From: Bacteroides zhangwenhongii
Lineage (GTDB): Bacteria; Bacteroidota; Bacteroidia; Bacteroidales; Bacteroidaceae
Direction: 5' to 3'
Assembly (NCBI RefSeq): GCF_009193325.2
Contig: NZ_CP059856.1
Span: 3,596,001 to 3,660,000 of the forward strand
Length of the DNA: 64,000 nucleotides
Shown: positions 16,064-25,129 of the stretch, one piece after another
Layout: every line of letters starts with the position of its first letter
How positions within the stretch are numbered: position 1 is the stretch's first letter
The notes under the pieces: model-generated
Database searches by the model: none
Told to the model about the DNA's origin: nothing
The model's input: only the letters and a program-made list of their open reading frames with translations
Position numbers and translations under genes: made by a program

Positions 16064-17329
16064 ATGCTAACAATTAAAGCAGAAGTCCAACAGGACAAAC
16101 AAAGGAGTGATAAGACATACAATGTCAAGGTAAGGTTTACAATGAATAGAAAGGTAAGAAGGCTATCCACAAATCTATTCATAACACCTAAGGAACTTAC
16201 TAAAGATTTCAAATTCAAGGAAGGTACTCCTATTAAGAAGGAGATTGATAATCTGGTAGTATATTATAAAGAACGGTGCAGCAAATTTCAAATAGACCAA
16301 AACAATTACACATTAGAGGATATATTGGAGCGCCTAAGCCATGAACATGAGAAGGAGCAAGTAATAGACTTTATTAGATTCAGCCGTGAATGGATAGCCT
16401 CAACTACAATCAAAGGTGCACCCAATTACACGACTGCCATTAATGCCTTGGTACGGTTTGTTGGTAAAGAGGAACTGGATATAAACCTTATCACATTAGA
16501 TTTCTTGGAGCAGTTCAAAGCATTCTTAATTGGAGAACGTGATGCACGTACCAAGCAACTGATACAACAGGGTAAGCGTGTTACCTCTAATCGTACCCTC
16601 TCCCTCTACTTGGTAAGCATTAAGAAGCTGTTCAATGAAGCTAAACGCAAGTTCAATAAGAAGGACAAGAACCTTATTCTCATTCCTAACTCACCCTTTG
16701 AGGACTTCAAGATACCTAAACAGGAAGCTACCCGTAAGAGAGCCATTCCAGCAGACATTATTAAAAAGGTGTGGAAGTTACCTTACAAAGACATGAAGAA
16801 AGGATATAAATCCACCTGCCGTTATAACTTGGCTAAGGATTGCTTCATTCTCTCATTCTGCCTCATGGGAATTAATTCAGCAGACCTTTACAATGCTACT
16901 GAAATGAAGGGGAATACTATTGTCTATAACAGAACTAAAACCAAAGCTCGCAGATTGGACAGTGCAAAGATGATAGTAGACATTCCCAAGATAGTGCAAC
17001 CTCTTATTGACAAGTACAAGGACAGCACAGGCAAACGCCTGTTTAACTTCTATCAATATTATGTTGACGAGAAAGGTTTTAATAAAGCTATAAATTATGG
17101 TCTGAAAGAGATTGGAGCATTATTGGAGATTGAAGACTTAGAGTATTATGCAGCCCGTCACTCATGGGCTACCATAGCACTCAACAAAGTAGGGATTGAC
17201 AAATATACAGTCCATGCAGCGTTAAACCATGTTGATGAAGCAATGAAGGTAACGGACATTTACATTGAGCGGGACTTTGTCAATGAGAACAGGGCTAATG
17301 CGAAGGTCGTGAAGTACGTACTTGGCTAG
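16064..17329 (+). CDS. Tyrosine integrase of element B
   Basis: 421 residues. Domains: arm-binding region (about 1-90), SAM-like core-binding region (about 105-215), catalytic part (about 220-410). Visible catalytic features: YYAARHSWATIAL (the RHxxW-type box II, with Tyr where His is often found) and the nucleophile Tyr in VTDIYIERDF near residue 401. The usual box I Arg is not clear: the equivalent CLMGINSADLYN has none, as in some Bacteroides integrases such as IntDOT. It recombines the tRNA 3' end with the circular element's site. It starts 17 bp after the tandem repeats. Confidence 0.92.
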   Translation: MLTIKAEVQQDKQRSDKTYNVKVRFTMNRKVRRLSTNLFITPKELTKDFKFKEGTPIKKEIDNLVVYYKERCSKFQIDQNNYTLEDILERLSHEHEKEQVIDFIRFSREWIASTTIKGAPNYTTAINALVRFVGKEELDINLITLDFLEQFKAFLIGERDARTKQLIQQGKRVTSNRTLSLYLVSIKKLFNEAKRKFNKKDKNLILIPNSPFEDFKIPKQEATRKRAIPADIIKKVWKLPYKDMKKGYKSTCRYNLAKDCFILSFCLMGINSADLYNATEMKGNTIVYNRTKTKARRLDSAKMIVDIPKIVQPLIDKYKDSTGKRLFNFYQYYVDEKGFNKAINYGLKEIGALLEIEDLEYYAARHSWATIALNKVGIDKYTVHAALNHVDEAMKVTDIYIERDFVNENRANAKVVKYVLG

Positions 17330-17420
17330 TAAATTCAAGAATATCCCACTTACAGCCATTGTAGGTGGGATTTTATTATTATATTTGAAGCATCATTAAC
17401 TAAGTAGTCATCATTAAGAC

Positions 17421-17888
17421 ATGAAAGATAAACTTTACAATTACGGCAACACAGAAGCGCACAATCTAATCAAGAAGTTAATGCTTAGAGGTGAGAATCT
17501 TACCATAGGTTTCTTCAATGAGGATATAACCAACTACTCATGTGCATGGATTGAATCAAAGACGGTCAGTGCATTTAAGTATGTAATCTTTAAGGCAGAC
17601 AACTTCTATTGGCTCATGAACTATCTTGTCAATGGTGAAGTTGAAGACATTGATGCGAAGCCGTTTGGAATACAGGGAGAGGTGGAAGAAGAGGAAGACT
17701 TCCAACTATGTATATTGAAGAACTTTATTGAAAGCAATATCACTGTACAGTTCAGTCCTCTGCATAGAGACGGGAACGGCTTTGTAAGAGCTCTATCGGT
17801 ATTTGACAACGGGAAGGTAATATTCAAATTGAAGAAGACAGACGAGCTACTGGACTATCTAAGGGGACGTGACATCATTTTACTTTAA
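17421..17888 (+). CDS. Hypothetical protein next to helicase
   Basis: 155 residues, acidic (a EVEEEEDFQ stretch), predicted mixed alpha/beta, no signal peptide or membrane part. I do not recognise it. The stop is 3 bp before the start of the helicase-like gene, so translation of the two is probably coupled, and it may be a partner of that protein. Confidence 0.65.
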   Translation: MKDKLYNYGNTEAHNLIKKLMLRGENLTIGFFNEDITNYSCAWIESKTVSAFKYVIFKADNFYWLMNYLVNGEVEDIDAKPFGIQGEVEEEEDFQLCILKNFIESNITVQFSPLHRDGNGFVRALSVFDNGKVIFKLKKTDELLDYLRGRDIILL

Positions 17889-17891
17889 TAA

Positions 17892-19715
17892 ATGGAGACC
17901 ACATATATTGAGATTGATTCACCGGATAAACATCTGTCAGATGTACTGGAAGAGATTCCTTCCAATGTCATTCTTTATAAGACTCTGACAGGTATTGGTG
18001 CGACTTATAGCGAGATTAAGGCTAAGAGACATTCCATTGTTATAGAACCGAATGTTCCTGTAATCACAGGTAAGTGCAATTCTGCCAAACACAAGGATGA
18101 TAACCTGTTAGGTGTCTATGAAGGTGTCACGACAGACAGGATTATCAAATACCTAAGGGCAAGCAGAGGTAAGTATTATAAGATACTCACTACCCCCGAA
18201 AGCTTCCCGAAGGTTAAGAATGCGTTTCTGACATTTAGCGGTAAGATATATAATACCTGCTTCCTGCTTATTGATGAAGCTCACAAGACTATAAAGGATG
18301 TGGACTATAGAACTGATATTGTCCTGCCTATGAATGACTTCTTCAAATTTAAGGACAAGGCACTGGTATCTGCAACTCCGCTTAAATTCAGTGACCCACG
18401 ATTTGAAGAGAACCATTTCAGTATCATTAAGATAGAACCTACATACGATTACGCTAAAGAGATTGATGTTAAGCCTGCAACCAACGTATTAAGGGAAGTT
18501 TGGGAGGAATTGGATTGGATGCCATTTATTACAGGACAAGGTAAGGACAACCCTTACTTCATATTCGTAAACTCTATAGACATCATCTACTCTATAATGT
18601 CCCGATTAAAGCTGTTAGACAAGTCTTCCGTGTTCTGTGCCCCCAAGAGTATCGACAAACTAAAACAGAACAAGTTTACAAGATGTTATGAGAATTGGGA
18701 AGTAGACAACATGAGACTGTATAACTTCTTCACAAGTCGCTTCTTTAATGCGGTGGACATCGAACTGGACTTCAAACCTTATGTCATATTGGTTACAGAT
18801 GTGTTCTTTGCAGACCAAACCATGTTTGACCCATACTCTGATGTAGTCCAAATTATAGGCAGGTTCAGGAATGGAATAGCGGCTGTCACACATATTACCA
18901 ATACCAACTATGACCTGCCACAGAGGAGTGAAGAGGTACTGAATGAATTTGTCCGAACAAGCGAGGAAGTATATAAAGTGCTCAAGACCTTCTACGATGC
19001 AGCACCCAGTAAGGGAGCGAGGGAAGCATATAGGGCTGCAATGGACAGTCTGCCATTCAATCAGATGTTGGACATAGACAAGAACAAGAATTGGTTTGCT
19101 ATTGACAACTATATAAATGATGCACTGGTAACAGGGTATTACCATGATAGGAAGTCACTTCAACAGGCTTATGAGCAACATAGCGATGTGCTAACAACTT
19201 ATGTATTTGTAACGGCTGACAATTCTTTCCTTACAGATGAAGACTTCCGGTTCAAACGTGAATTGAAGATGTTAAACACAAAGGATAGGCGGAAGCAGAT
19301 TGTTAGATTACTGGCATTTCTAGGCAGTAATGACCTGACAGAACAGGAACGGGAATATAAAGCTGACTTGCGAAGAACCGACCCGTTCATTGTTGAAGCA
19401 TACGAACTGGTAGGCAAGGAAGTGATTGAGGAAGTGGATTACTCCTATGCTGAAATCAAGAAGCGGATGATAGTTGCCCAGTTCCTTACAGATGCTAAAG
19501 GGACGGAGACTATTCAGTTAATAAAGGCTTCATTCAAGGTGGGAATGAAATACAGGCTCACGTATATTAAAGAGGAACTGACCCGCATATTCCAGTTGTT
19601 AAGAGTTACTCCACCCAATAAGATTACAGCCCAAAGTATTAATCTATACTTCGATACTCAAGATGCATGGATTAGGAAGGACAAAGCCCTGTTGCTTATA
19701 AGTGAGAAGGTATAA
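17892..19715 (+). CDS. Superfamily 2 DEAH-type helicase-like protein
   Basis: 607 residues. Motif I is shortened and unusual: TLTGIGATYSEI near residue 32 lacks the standard GKT (GAT instead). Motif II LLIDEAH near 127, motif III VSATPL near 158, motif VI QIIGRFRNG near 320. The fold therefore looks like an SF2 translocase, with the changed Walker A making ATPase activity uncertain. The C-terminal 250 residues are helical with no known motif. It is likely to take part in replicating element B. Coupled to the preceding 155-residue protein. Confidence 0.75.
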   Translation: METTYIEIDSPDKHLSDVLEEIPSNVILYKTLTGIGATYSEIKAKRHSIVIEPNVPVITGKCNSAKHKDDNLLGVYEGVTTDRIIKYLRASRGKYYKILTTPESFPKVKNAFLTFSGKIYNTCFLLIDEAHKTIKDVDYRTDIVLPMNDFFKFKDKALVSATPLKFSDPRFEENHFSIIKIEPTYDYAKEIDVKPATNVLREVWEELDWMPFITGQGKDNPYFIFVNSIDIIYSIMSRLKLLDKSSVFCAPKSIDKLKQNKFTRCYENWEVDNMRLYNFFTSRFFNAVDIELDFKPYVILVTDVFFADQTMFDPYSDVVQIIGRFRNGIAAVTHITNTNYDLPQRSEEVLNEFVRTSEEVYKVLKTFYDAAPSKGAREAYRAAMDSLPFNQMLDIDKNKNWFAIDNYINDALVTGYYHDRKSLQQAYEQHSDVLTTYVFVTADNSFLTDEDFRFKRELKMLNTKDRRKQIVRLLAFLGSNDLTEQEREYKADLRRTDPFIVEAYELVGKEVIEEVDYSYAEIKKRMIVAQFLTDAKGTETIQLIKASFKVGMKYRLTYIKEELTRIFQLLRVTPPNKITAQSINLYFDTQDAWIRKDKALLLISEKV

Positions 19716-19721
19716 TTAATC

Positions 19722-19780
19722 ATTCAACCTTTTAGGGAAGAATGTTTGAATTATATACCCCGTTTTATAAAAGGTTGAAT
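19722..19780. repeat. Palindromic intergenic unit with ATACCCC loop, copy 1
   Basis: ATTCAACCTTTTA (19722-19734) pairs with TAAAAGGTTGAAT (19768-19780). The loop carries TTATATACCCC (19751-19761). Related units with the same loop motif occur at 23224-23291, 29766-29830 and, degenerate, about 32667-32733. Confidence 0.75.
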
Positions 19781-19790
19781 ATACCCCCAT

Positions 19791-19830
19791 AGCCCAATAG
19801 TTCGGACATTGCACTCTGGACTATTGGGCT
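19791..19830. terminator. Hairpin after helicase gene
   Basis: AGCCCAATAGT (19791-19801) pairs with ACTATTGGGCT (19820-19830), followed by TCATTATC. It lies 76 bp after the helicase stop, directly after palindromic unit 1, and is probably a terminator. Confidence 0.65.
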
Positions 19831-19898
19831 TCATTATCACTTATAGACTATAATTCCAAGTTGGGACATAAGGATTAGGCATAGTCCCGAACTTTGAC

Positions 19899-19906
19899 TA
19901 TCTTTG
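19899..19906 (+). promoter_or_regulatory. Promoter -7 box (TATCTTTG) for small-gene run
   Basis: TATCTTTG fits the Bacteroides -7 consensus and lies 87 bp before the first small gene at 19993. The -33 box is weak. Confidence 0.45.
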
Positions 19907-19992
19907 TATCACTTCAATCAAACCATATCCAGATTACCCGTCATCTCACCCAGATTCATTACAAATGACCTATTTAAATCTTATTAATAACA

Positions 19993-20166
19993 ATGGATGA
20001 GTATACTTACGAACAAATCAGAGCTAAAGCCTTAAGGCACAATGTATCAGACAATAAGTTTCAGATTGGAATGTGGGCACAATTCAATGGCTATATGAAG
20101 TGCAAGCGGAAACGGAATGGCAAGACACGTACCATATATGTAGCATTACAGAGACTAACCTATTAA
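19993..20166 (+). CDS. Small basic protein
   Basis: 57 residues: acidic N-terminus (MDEYTYEQIR), then a basic stretch (MKCKRKRNGKTRTIYVAL). No family recognised. The start has only a weak site upstream (ATAACA). It is followed within 5 bp by another small gene, so it belongs to a run of three. Confidence 0.4.
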   Translation: MDEYTYEQIRAKALRHNVSDNKFQIGMWAQFNGYMKCKRKRNGKTRTIYVALQRLTY

Positions 20167-20171
20167 CAGCT

Positions 20172-20360
20172 ATGATAATACATATACCTACAGGGAAGCA
20201 GTTCGCCAACAGGAAGGAAGCCAAGATTTACTTTGGTACAGCTTACTATTACAAGTTGGAACGGGAGAAGAGAGATTTACTATTTACCACTAATGTTCAA
20301 TCAGCTACTAATGAATATTACCAAACAACATTTAATAAACAGGACAAGCAGAAGAAGTGA
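20172..20360 (+). CDS. Small protein, NUMOD/HTH-like start
   Basis: 62 residues from the ATG at 20172. The stretch IHIPTGKQFANRKEAKIYFG resembles the short DNA-binding motif (NUMOD1-like) that occurs with phage endonucleases; the rest is basic and polar. A longer frame from 20073 overlaps the preceding gene and is less likely. Function unknown. Confidence 0.45.
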   Translation: MIIHIPTGKQFANRKEAKIYFGTAYYYKLEREKRDLLFTTNVQSATNEYYQTTFNKQDKQKK

Positions 20361-20382
20361 TAACGCAACTATTAATAAGTCA

Positions 20383-20967
20383 ATGCTGAACACCTTAAAT
20401 GAACCTGACATATATAGATTCTTCTGCCTGTCCCTATACAGAAACAGCTATTATAATGTAAGACTACGGATTAAGGATATAGCTAAGGTTGCAGGTGAGA
20501 AGGAAAGCGCATTAAGGAACTTCAATAAGAACATGGATGCAGTATTAATAAGGAAGAGATACCCCGCTCCAATCAACCACCCTGTATATGAATTTACAAT
20601 GAGAAGTCTGTATCAGATACCTGCCATAGACTATAAAGGCTTTATTACACTATCCCATAAGTTCACCCAAGTTAGGCTAAGCGTGAAAGTGAAAGGGTAT
20701 TATATCAAGCTCTTACTAATTGCAGAGGACAATACCGTTCCTCTTACTAATATAGGAATAGCTGATAAGTTGGGACTAAGCAAGAACACAGTATTTAAGT
20801 ATAATATTGAATTACTAAAAGCTGGATTGTTAAAACTGTTTCCCGACAGATTGGAACTTACTCCTAAAGAACTGCTATTAAGTAATGATGAAGCCAAACA
20901 GAGAAGAGAGTGGCATCCCACAACTAAAGATTTACTACCTAATATAATTCTTAGCTTTAATAAGTAA
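20383..20967 (+). CDS. Winged-helix protein, possible replication or control protein
   Basis: 194 residues from the ATG at 20383. An upstream continuation to 20233 overlaps the previous gene. The C-terminal half has a helix-turn-helix (NIGIADKLGLSKNTVFKYNI then ELLKAGLLKL), and the N-terminal half reads as another winged-helix-like unit (RIKDIAKVAGEKESALRNF). Two HTH units fit a plasmid-type replication initiator, but there is no decisive motif. The next 100 bp contain a terminator-like hairpin. Confidence 0.6.
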   Translation: MLNTLNEPDIYRFFCLSLYRNSYYNVRLRIKDIAKVAGEKESALRNFNKNMDAVLIRKRYPAPINHPVYEFTMRSLYQIPAIDYKGFITLSHKFTQVRLSVKVKGYYIKLLLIAEDNTVPLTNIGIADKLGLSKNTVFKYNIELLKAGLLKLFPDRLELTPKELLLSNDEAKQRREWHPTTKDLLPNIILSFNK

Positions 20968-20971
20968 GTAA

Positions 20972-21028
20972 AGAGGTCATTTTATACCTGTTATTAATTA
21001 TATTAAGAGAGGGTATAATTTGACCTCT
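20972..21028. terminator. Hairpin after winged-helix gene
   Basis: AGAGGTCATTTTATACC (20972-20988) pairs with GGTATAATTTGACCTCT (21012-21028) at 15 of 17 positions, just after the gene's stop. Probably a terminator. Confidence 0.6.
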
Positions 21029-21117
21029 GTCTGTAATATATAGTCTTTATATGCTTATGAAGTAGTATTAATAAGAATGGAGATAGCACCTTATTAAGAT
21101 ACTACCTTTTAATAAGA

Positions 21118-22482
21118 GGCACTATAAAATATTTTGTGTAAATGTAAAATACGGGATTCAGTACGAGTTTCGTATTTTTTTATTTAATAGATTTGCAAAA
21201 TGAAAAAGATTATGAAAGAGAATCATGTAGTGCCTGATGAGGTTTTAACCAAGGAGTTCCTCAGCCATTTCAAAACTGAGGCAGACGTAAGCAAGTTCCT
21301 AAAGCAGCTCCACGCCCAAGTGCTGGAGAAGATGCTTGAAGGTGAGATGGATGCTCATTTGGGTTATGAGAAACATTCTGTTTCCGGCAATAACAGTGGT
21401 AATTCCCGTAACGGCAGTTACCCCAAGAAAATCCAGACCGAGCACGGCGAGGCTGTCATACCCATCCCTCGTGACCGCAACGGTCAGTTTGAACCCATAG
21501 TAGTCCCCAAGCATGAAAGCCGCGGGCTTTCCATAGAAAAGCTTGTTATCTCCTTATATGCCAAAGGAATGAGTGTGTCCGATATAGAAGAAGAGATGCG
21601 CGAGATCTATGAGATAGAACTCTCCACCTCTGCCATCTCCATCATCACAAACAAAGTAAACCAGGCTGCTCAAGAATGGCAGAACCGTCCTTTGGACCCG
21701 GTCTATCTCATCGTTTGGATGGACGGTATTGTCTTCAAGGTCCGTGACAACGGGAAGATTATCAACAAGACTGTCTATCTCTGTGTCGGCCTGAAACAAA
21801 ACGGCTTGAAGGAAGTTCTTGGCATGTGGGTGGGTAAATCAGAGAGTTCCGCCTTCTGGATGGGTGTTCTCACTGACTTGAAGGCCCGTGGGGTACAAGA
21901 TATACTGATAACCTGTACCGATAACCTGAACGGATTTACGGACACTATACGTACCGTATTCCCTCAGTCATCAACTCAGATTTGTGTTGTACATCAGATA
22001 AGAAACTCATGTAAATATGTCGTTTACAAGGACAAAAAAGAGTTCACGGCAGATATGAAGAATATCTATAATGCGCCAAACAAGGAAGTTGCTGCCGCGG
22101 AGCTTGATAATCTGGAAAAGAAATGGGGAGGGAAGTACCCTTATGCCATTCTTTCATGGAGGAACAACTGGGATGATCTGACTGTTTTCTTTCAGTTCCC
22201 ATTGGAAATCAGAAAAATAATCTATACCACAAATCTCATTGAAAATCTGAATGGAAAAATCAGAAAGTACACTAAATCAAAGCTTTCATTCCCGTCGGAT
22301 GACGCAGTGAAGAAGATGGTATACCTTTCCTTGATGGAGATTGAGAAGAAATGGACAATGCCGATTACTAACTGGGGATTGATTATGAACCAGTTTATGC
22401 TTATTTTTGAAAACAGAATCCAGATATAAGAGAACTTATAACTGAATCCCGTTTACATTTACACAATATTATGGACACTGCC
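21118..22482 (+). mobile_element. IS256-family insertion sequence with 8-bp target duplication
   Basis: The ends are imperfect inverted repeats of about 45 bp: GGCACTATAAAATATTTTGT at the left against the complement of the right end (GGCAGTGTCCATAATATTGT), both continuing into GTAAATGTAAA and CGGGATTCAGT. TAATAAGA flanks the copy on both sides (21110-21117 and 22483-22490), a perfect 8-bp duplication. It is inserted in a palindromic intergenic repeat of element B. It looks intact and recent. Confidence 0.92.
21200..22429 (+). CDS. IS256-family transposase
   Basis: 409 residues, a typical length for the family. The DDE domain is visible: [12 protein letters not shown] (first Asp), [10 protein letters not shown] (second Asp) and the C-terminal [15 protein letters not shown] with the Glu. 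The N-terminus has DAHLGYEKH, a hallmark of this family. The gene is complete, with no frameshift. It would catalyse movement of the IS at 21118-22482. Confidence 0.95.
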   Translation: MKKIMKENHVVPDEVLTKEFLSHFKTEADVSKFLKQLHAQVLEKMLEGEMDAHLGYEKHSVSGNNSGNSRNGSYPKKIQTEHGEAVIPIPRDRNGQFEPIVVPKHESRGLSIEKLVISLYAKGMSVSDIEEEMREIYEIELSTSAISIITNKVNQAAQEWQNRPLDPVYLIVWMDGIVFKVRDNGKIINKTVYLCVGLKQNGLKEVLGMWVGKSESSAFWMGVLTDLKARGVQDILITCTDNLNGFTDTIRTVFPQSSTQICVVHQIRNSCKYVVYKDKKEFTADMKNIYNAPNKEVAAAELDNLEKKWGGKYPYAILSWRNNWDDLTVFFQFPLEIRKIIYTTNLIENLNGKIRKYTKSKLSFPSDDAVKKMVYLSLMEIEKKWTMPITNWGLIMNQFMLIFENRIQI

Positions 22483-22538
22483 TAATAAGATTTATATTAT
22501 ATGGTTGAAGACTTTGTTACTCTACACATATATCTAAA

Positions 22539-23129
22539 TCACTTCTTTACTCTGATTTGAGTGTCAATGAAATACAAATCCTTGTCAATACCGTACAGCA
22601 CATTGTTGGGGACAGCGTCAAACACTTCATATTGGTCGTTATGAAACTCGTCTATATAATCCATTTCAAAGCCAAGTGCTTCCATGTATTCAGCAATCTC
22701 ATCTTCTGTTGCTTCCCGTTCTGCCAATATGTAAGGTTGTATGAGAACTGCACAGAACTCCTGGCGGCTGTTATAAGAGAAGCCAATCATCTGATAGGGT
22801 ACATTACTAAAGAACTTATTGTGTGCGTTAATGCGAATGAAGAAGTTCTCCAAATCATCCCCTGCATACTCAAAGTTGTTCAGCTTGATGACAGACGATT
22901 TACCGTCATGGAATACTTCATTCTCACCACCCTTGTCCATGTAGGTAATGTTGAAGTGTGACAAGTCAATCCATAAATTGTTGGCGTTGGCAAATTCTAT
23001 CAGTTCTTTAATTTGCCTTCCCTTATAGCCCTCTGTTGGTTCAACTTCTCCTGTTGCTTCCTTACTTCTTCCGGTGATACAGGCTGCTTGCTCCAAGAGA
23101 TTATTGATTGGCGGGTACGCTCTATCCAT
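22539..23129 (-). CDS. Polyvalent-protein-type kinase domain protein
   Basis: 196 residues, minus strand. It matches what I know of the kinase domain found in phage polyvalent proteins (Kinase-PolyVal): GGENEVFHDGKSSVIKLNN at the nucleotide-binding start (the Lys in VIKL), a FFIRINAHNKFF helix, PYQMIGFSYN, and late IDKDLYFIDTQIR with the metal Asp. Here the domain stands alone, whereas in polyvalent proteins it is part of long multi-domain chains. Such proteins are phage- and mobile-element associated and may modify host targets. The N-terminal 55 residues are different and may bind DNA or a partner. Confidence 0.65.
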   Translation of the reverse strand: MDRAYPPINNLLEQAACITGRSKEATGEVEPTEGYKGRQIKELIEFANANNLWIDLSHFNITYMDKGGENEVFHDGKSSVIKLNNFEYAGDDLENFFIRINAHNKFFSNVPYQMIGFSYNSRQEFCAVLIQPYILAEREATEDEIAEYMEALGFEMDYIDEFHNDQYEVFDAVPNNVLYGIDKDLYFIDTQIRVKK

Positions 23130-23628
23130 TGCTTGTGAAATTCATTAATGTATTCCATAATTCATATAATTATGAGTTTATGCAAATGTAGCCAATCTAT
23201 TTGAATCTGACAATATAAAGATGTATTAAGATACTACCTTTTAATAAGATATATTCATGTTATATACCCCAACTCAAATTTGGTAGTATCTAAAATCATA
23301 CCCCCACCCCTTAGATTAGGAAAGTAGTTCCATTCAAGATTTATGCTTTTATAAAGTGGAACTATTAATGAGACAGTGAGCATGAGGTATATATTGTGAA
23401 CTTTATAGTTGTGTTTACCCTTACACCCCTCACCAATCATTAGGAGAAGTGAAAGGATTACATGAATCGCTATTCAGCCCACAAACCTTTTGAATGTCTG
23501 AATATATAGGCTTATCAGTCATTGATATATGTCTACATATAAAGATACACAAAGGGAAGTGGTAAGAATGGTAATTCGTATTAAGTCCTCATTTCGTCCT
23601 TAAATACACTATTTACTAATCTATTATT
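23130..23628. other. Gene-free 0.5 kb stretch
   Basis: No credible protein-coding frame is seen. It holds the second palindromic unit (23224-23291), a few A/T-rich promoter-like stretches and, before 23629, the ribosome site region of a small membrane protein. Nothing else stands out. Confidence 0.6.
23224..23291. repeat. Palindromic intergenic unit with ATACCCC loop, copy 2
   Basis: AGATACTACC (23229-23238) pairs with GGTAGTATCT (23282-23291). The loop contains ATATTCATGTTATATACCCC (23251-23270). The 26 bases 23224-23249 are identical to those at 21092-21117, the copy split by the IS256 element. Confidence 0.75.
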
Positions 23629-23766
23629 ATGCGTATGGAAGATTTAAAGATGTTATTAACGATTGGAGTAATTCTAATTGTACCTGTAGTCTTAATACCA
23701 CAGTTCTTTATTGGATTGTTAATACTGACTGTGGCTTACTTAGCTTTCAGACAGAGGAACTTCTAA
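23629..23766 (+). CDS. Small membrane protein
   Basis: 45 residues, with one long hydrophobic segment (LLTIGVILIVPVVLIPQFFI) and a basic end (FRQRNF). The start codon is followed by MEDLK. No family recognised. It is followed 24 bp later by the DUF3871 gene. Confidence 0.5.
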   Translation: MRMEDLKMLLTIGVILIVPVVLIPQFFIGLLILTVAYLAFRQRNF

Positions 23767-23790
23767 TATTAACTTTATAAATTACAGATT

Positions 23791-24810
23791 ATGGAAACGA
23801 CATTACAGATTATGCCAGTACAAAGAACTAGTAGTATGAACTTTGGAGAGTATGCAGAAGAAGCGGTAATAGTTGAAGAGCAACCTACCAAACAGAAGCG
23901 ACCGTTGTTCATTGAAGCCAACACGATTGAAGCAAGTTTGGAGCATCTAAGGAATGATTGTATTATACCCGTGTTCGCTAAGGACAACGAAGCTACATTG
24001 TCTCATGTGGCTTTCATTGAAGCGGTACAGGATGCAACCAATACATTCTTTAGCGGTGAACAAATTGAACTGCCAGACATTCGTGTATCTCATGTAATCA
24101 AAGGCAGAATACCGGAAGCGATACATAAGCCAGCCAGTCAGTTATTAGAGAGTGACAAGACTATCTACTATGAAAGGTGTGCTTTCGTTATTGAAGTTCC
24201 TACTATCTATGAGACAGTACACGGTAACAGGCTAACACTTACTATTGGTGGTGTCAGAGCCTATAACCACACTAATCTCTACAGCAAAAAAGGAGCTGAA
24301 AGATTCAAGGTTTTTATCGGTTTCACCTGTAAGGTTTGCACCAATCTATGTGTGTCTACAGATGGCTATCTTAGTTGCTTGGAAGTTACTAATACAAGGG
24401 ATTTATATCAAGCTGTATTGGAGATGTTCCACAAATACGATGCAGCCAAACACATACATTTGATGCAGACTTTAGGCAATACCAGTATGACGGAACATCA
24501 ATTTTGCCAACTACTTGGAAGGATGAGACTTTACCAATCACTACCGCAAGGCTACCAAAAGGACATACCTAAAATGTTACTAACTGATACACAGGTTAAC
24601 AATGTGGCAAAAGCGTATATCAATGATGAGAACTTTGGCAGCTTGGGAAATGACTTGTCTATGTGGAAATTCTACAACTTGCTCACAGGTGCTAATAAGA
24701 GCAGCTATATAGATTCATTCTTGGATAGAGCCTATAATGCTACAGAATTGGCAACAGGGATATGTTCCGCTTTACATGGTGACAACAAATACCAATGGTT
24801 TCTTAGTTAG
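23791..24810 (+). CDS. DUF3871-like protein
   Basis: 339 residues. It fits the DUF3871 family, which is common in Bacteroides phage and mobile-element genomes: conserved stretches such as IPVFAKDNEATLSHVAFIEA, RVSHVIKGRIPEA, ERCAFVIEVP and LTLTIGGVRAYN. A C-terminal helical part follows (MTEHQFCQLLGRMRLYQ). The function is unknown; the conserved polar core suggests DNA-associated or single-strand-binding activity, which is a guess. The next small gene begins 22 bp after its stop. Confidence 0.75.
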   Translation: METTLQIMPVQRTSSMNFGEYAEEAVIVEEQPTKQKRPLFIEANTIEASLEHLRNDCIIPVFAKDNEATLSHVAFIEAVQDATNTFFSGEQIELPDIRVSHVIKGRIPEAIHKPASQLLESDKTIYYERCAFVIEVPTIYETVHGNRLTLTIGGVRAYNHTNLYSKKGAERFKVFIGFTCKVCTNLCVSTDGYLSCLEVTNTRDLYQAVLEMFHKYDAAKHIHLMQTLGNTSMTEHQFCQLLGRMRLYQSLPQGYQKDIPKMLLTDTQVNNVAKAYINDENFGSLGNDLSMWKFYNLLTGANKSSYIDSFLDRAYNATELATGICSALHGDNKYQWFLS

Positions 24811-24832
24811 TGGTAACTCAATCTATGAAACT

Positions 24833-24952
24833 ATGAGAAGTTTGTTCTACTTACTTGCTGTGATTGTTACGTTCTTTGTCAGTGTGCTATTATACCCAGT
24901 TATAATGATTGGGTATATTCTATTGATTGGCTATTGCTTTACTAAGAGGTAA
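24833..24952 (+). CDS. Small membrane protein
   Basis: 39 residues, almost all hydrophobic (YLLAVIVTFFVSVLLYPVIM), ending in FTKR, so a single- or two-pass membrane peptide. The ATG at 24833 is preceded by a weak purine stretch. It is followed by a hairpin (GAAAG...CTTTC around 24963-24999) that may end the transcript. Confidence 0.45.
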   Translation: MRSLFYLLAVIVTFFVSVLLYPVIMIGYILLIGYCFTKR

Positions 24953-25129
24953 TAGTATTACTGAAAGGGTATCTATATACTATATATAGGCACTCTTTCC
25001 TTTTCAATGGTTGGTAGTATAACATTCACTTCTACTATTAGTGAACGTTTTACTAGTAGTCAGTAAGTTAGACATTCCAGTTTAAAATTAATATTCACTC
25101 TTATTAGTTTTACTATAAATCAGAACATT

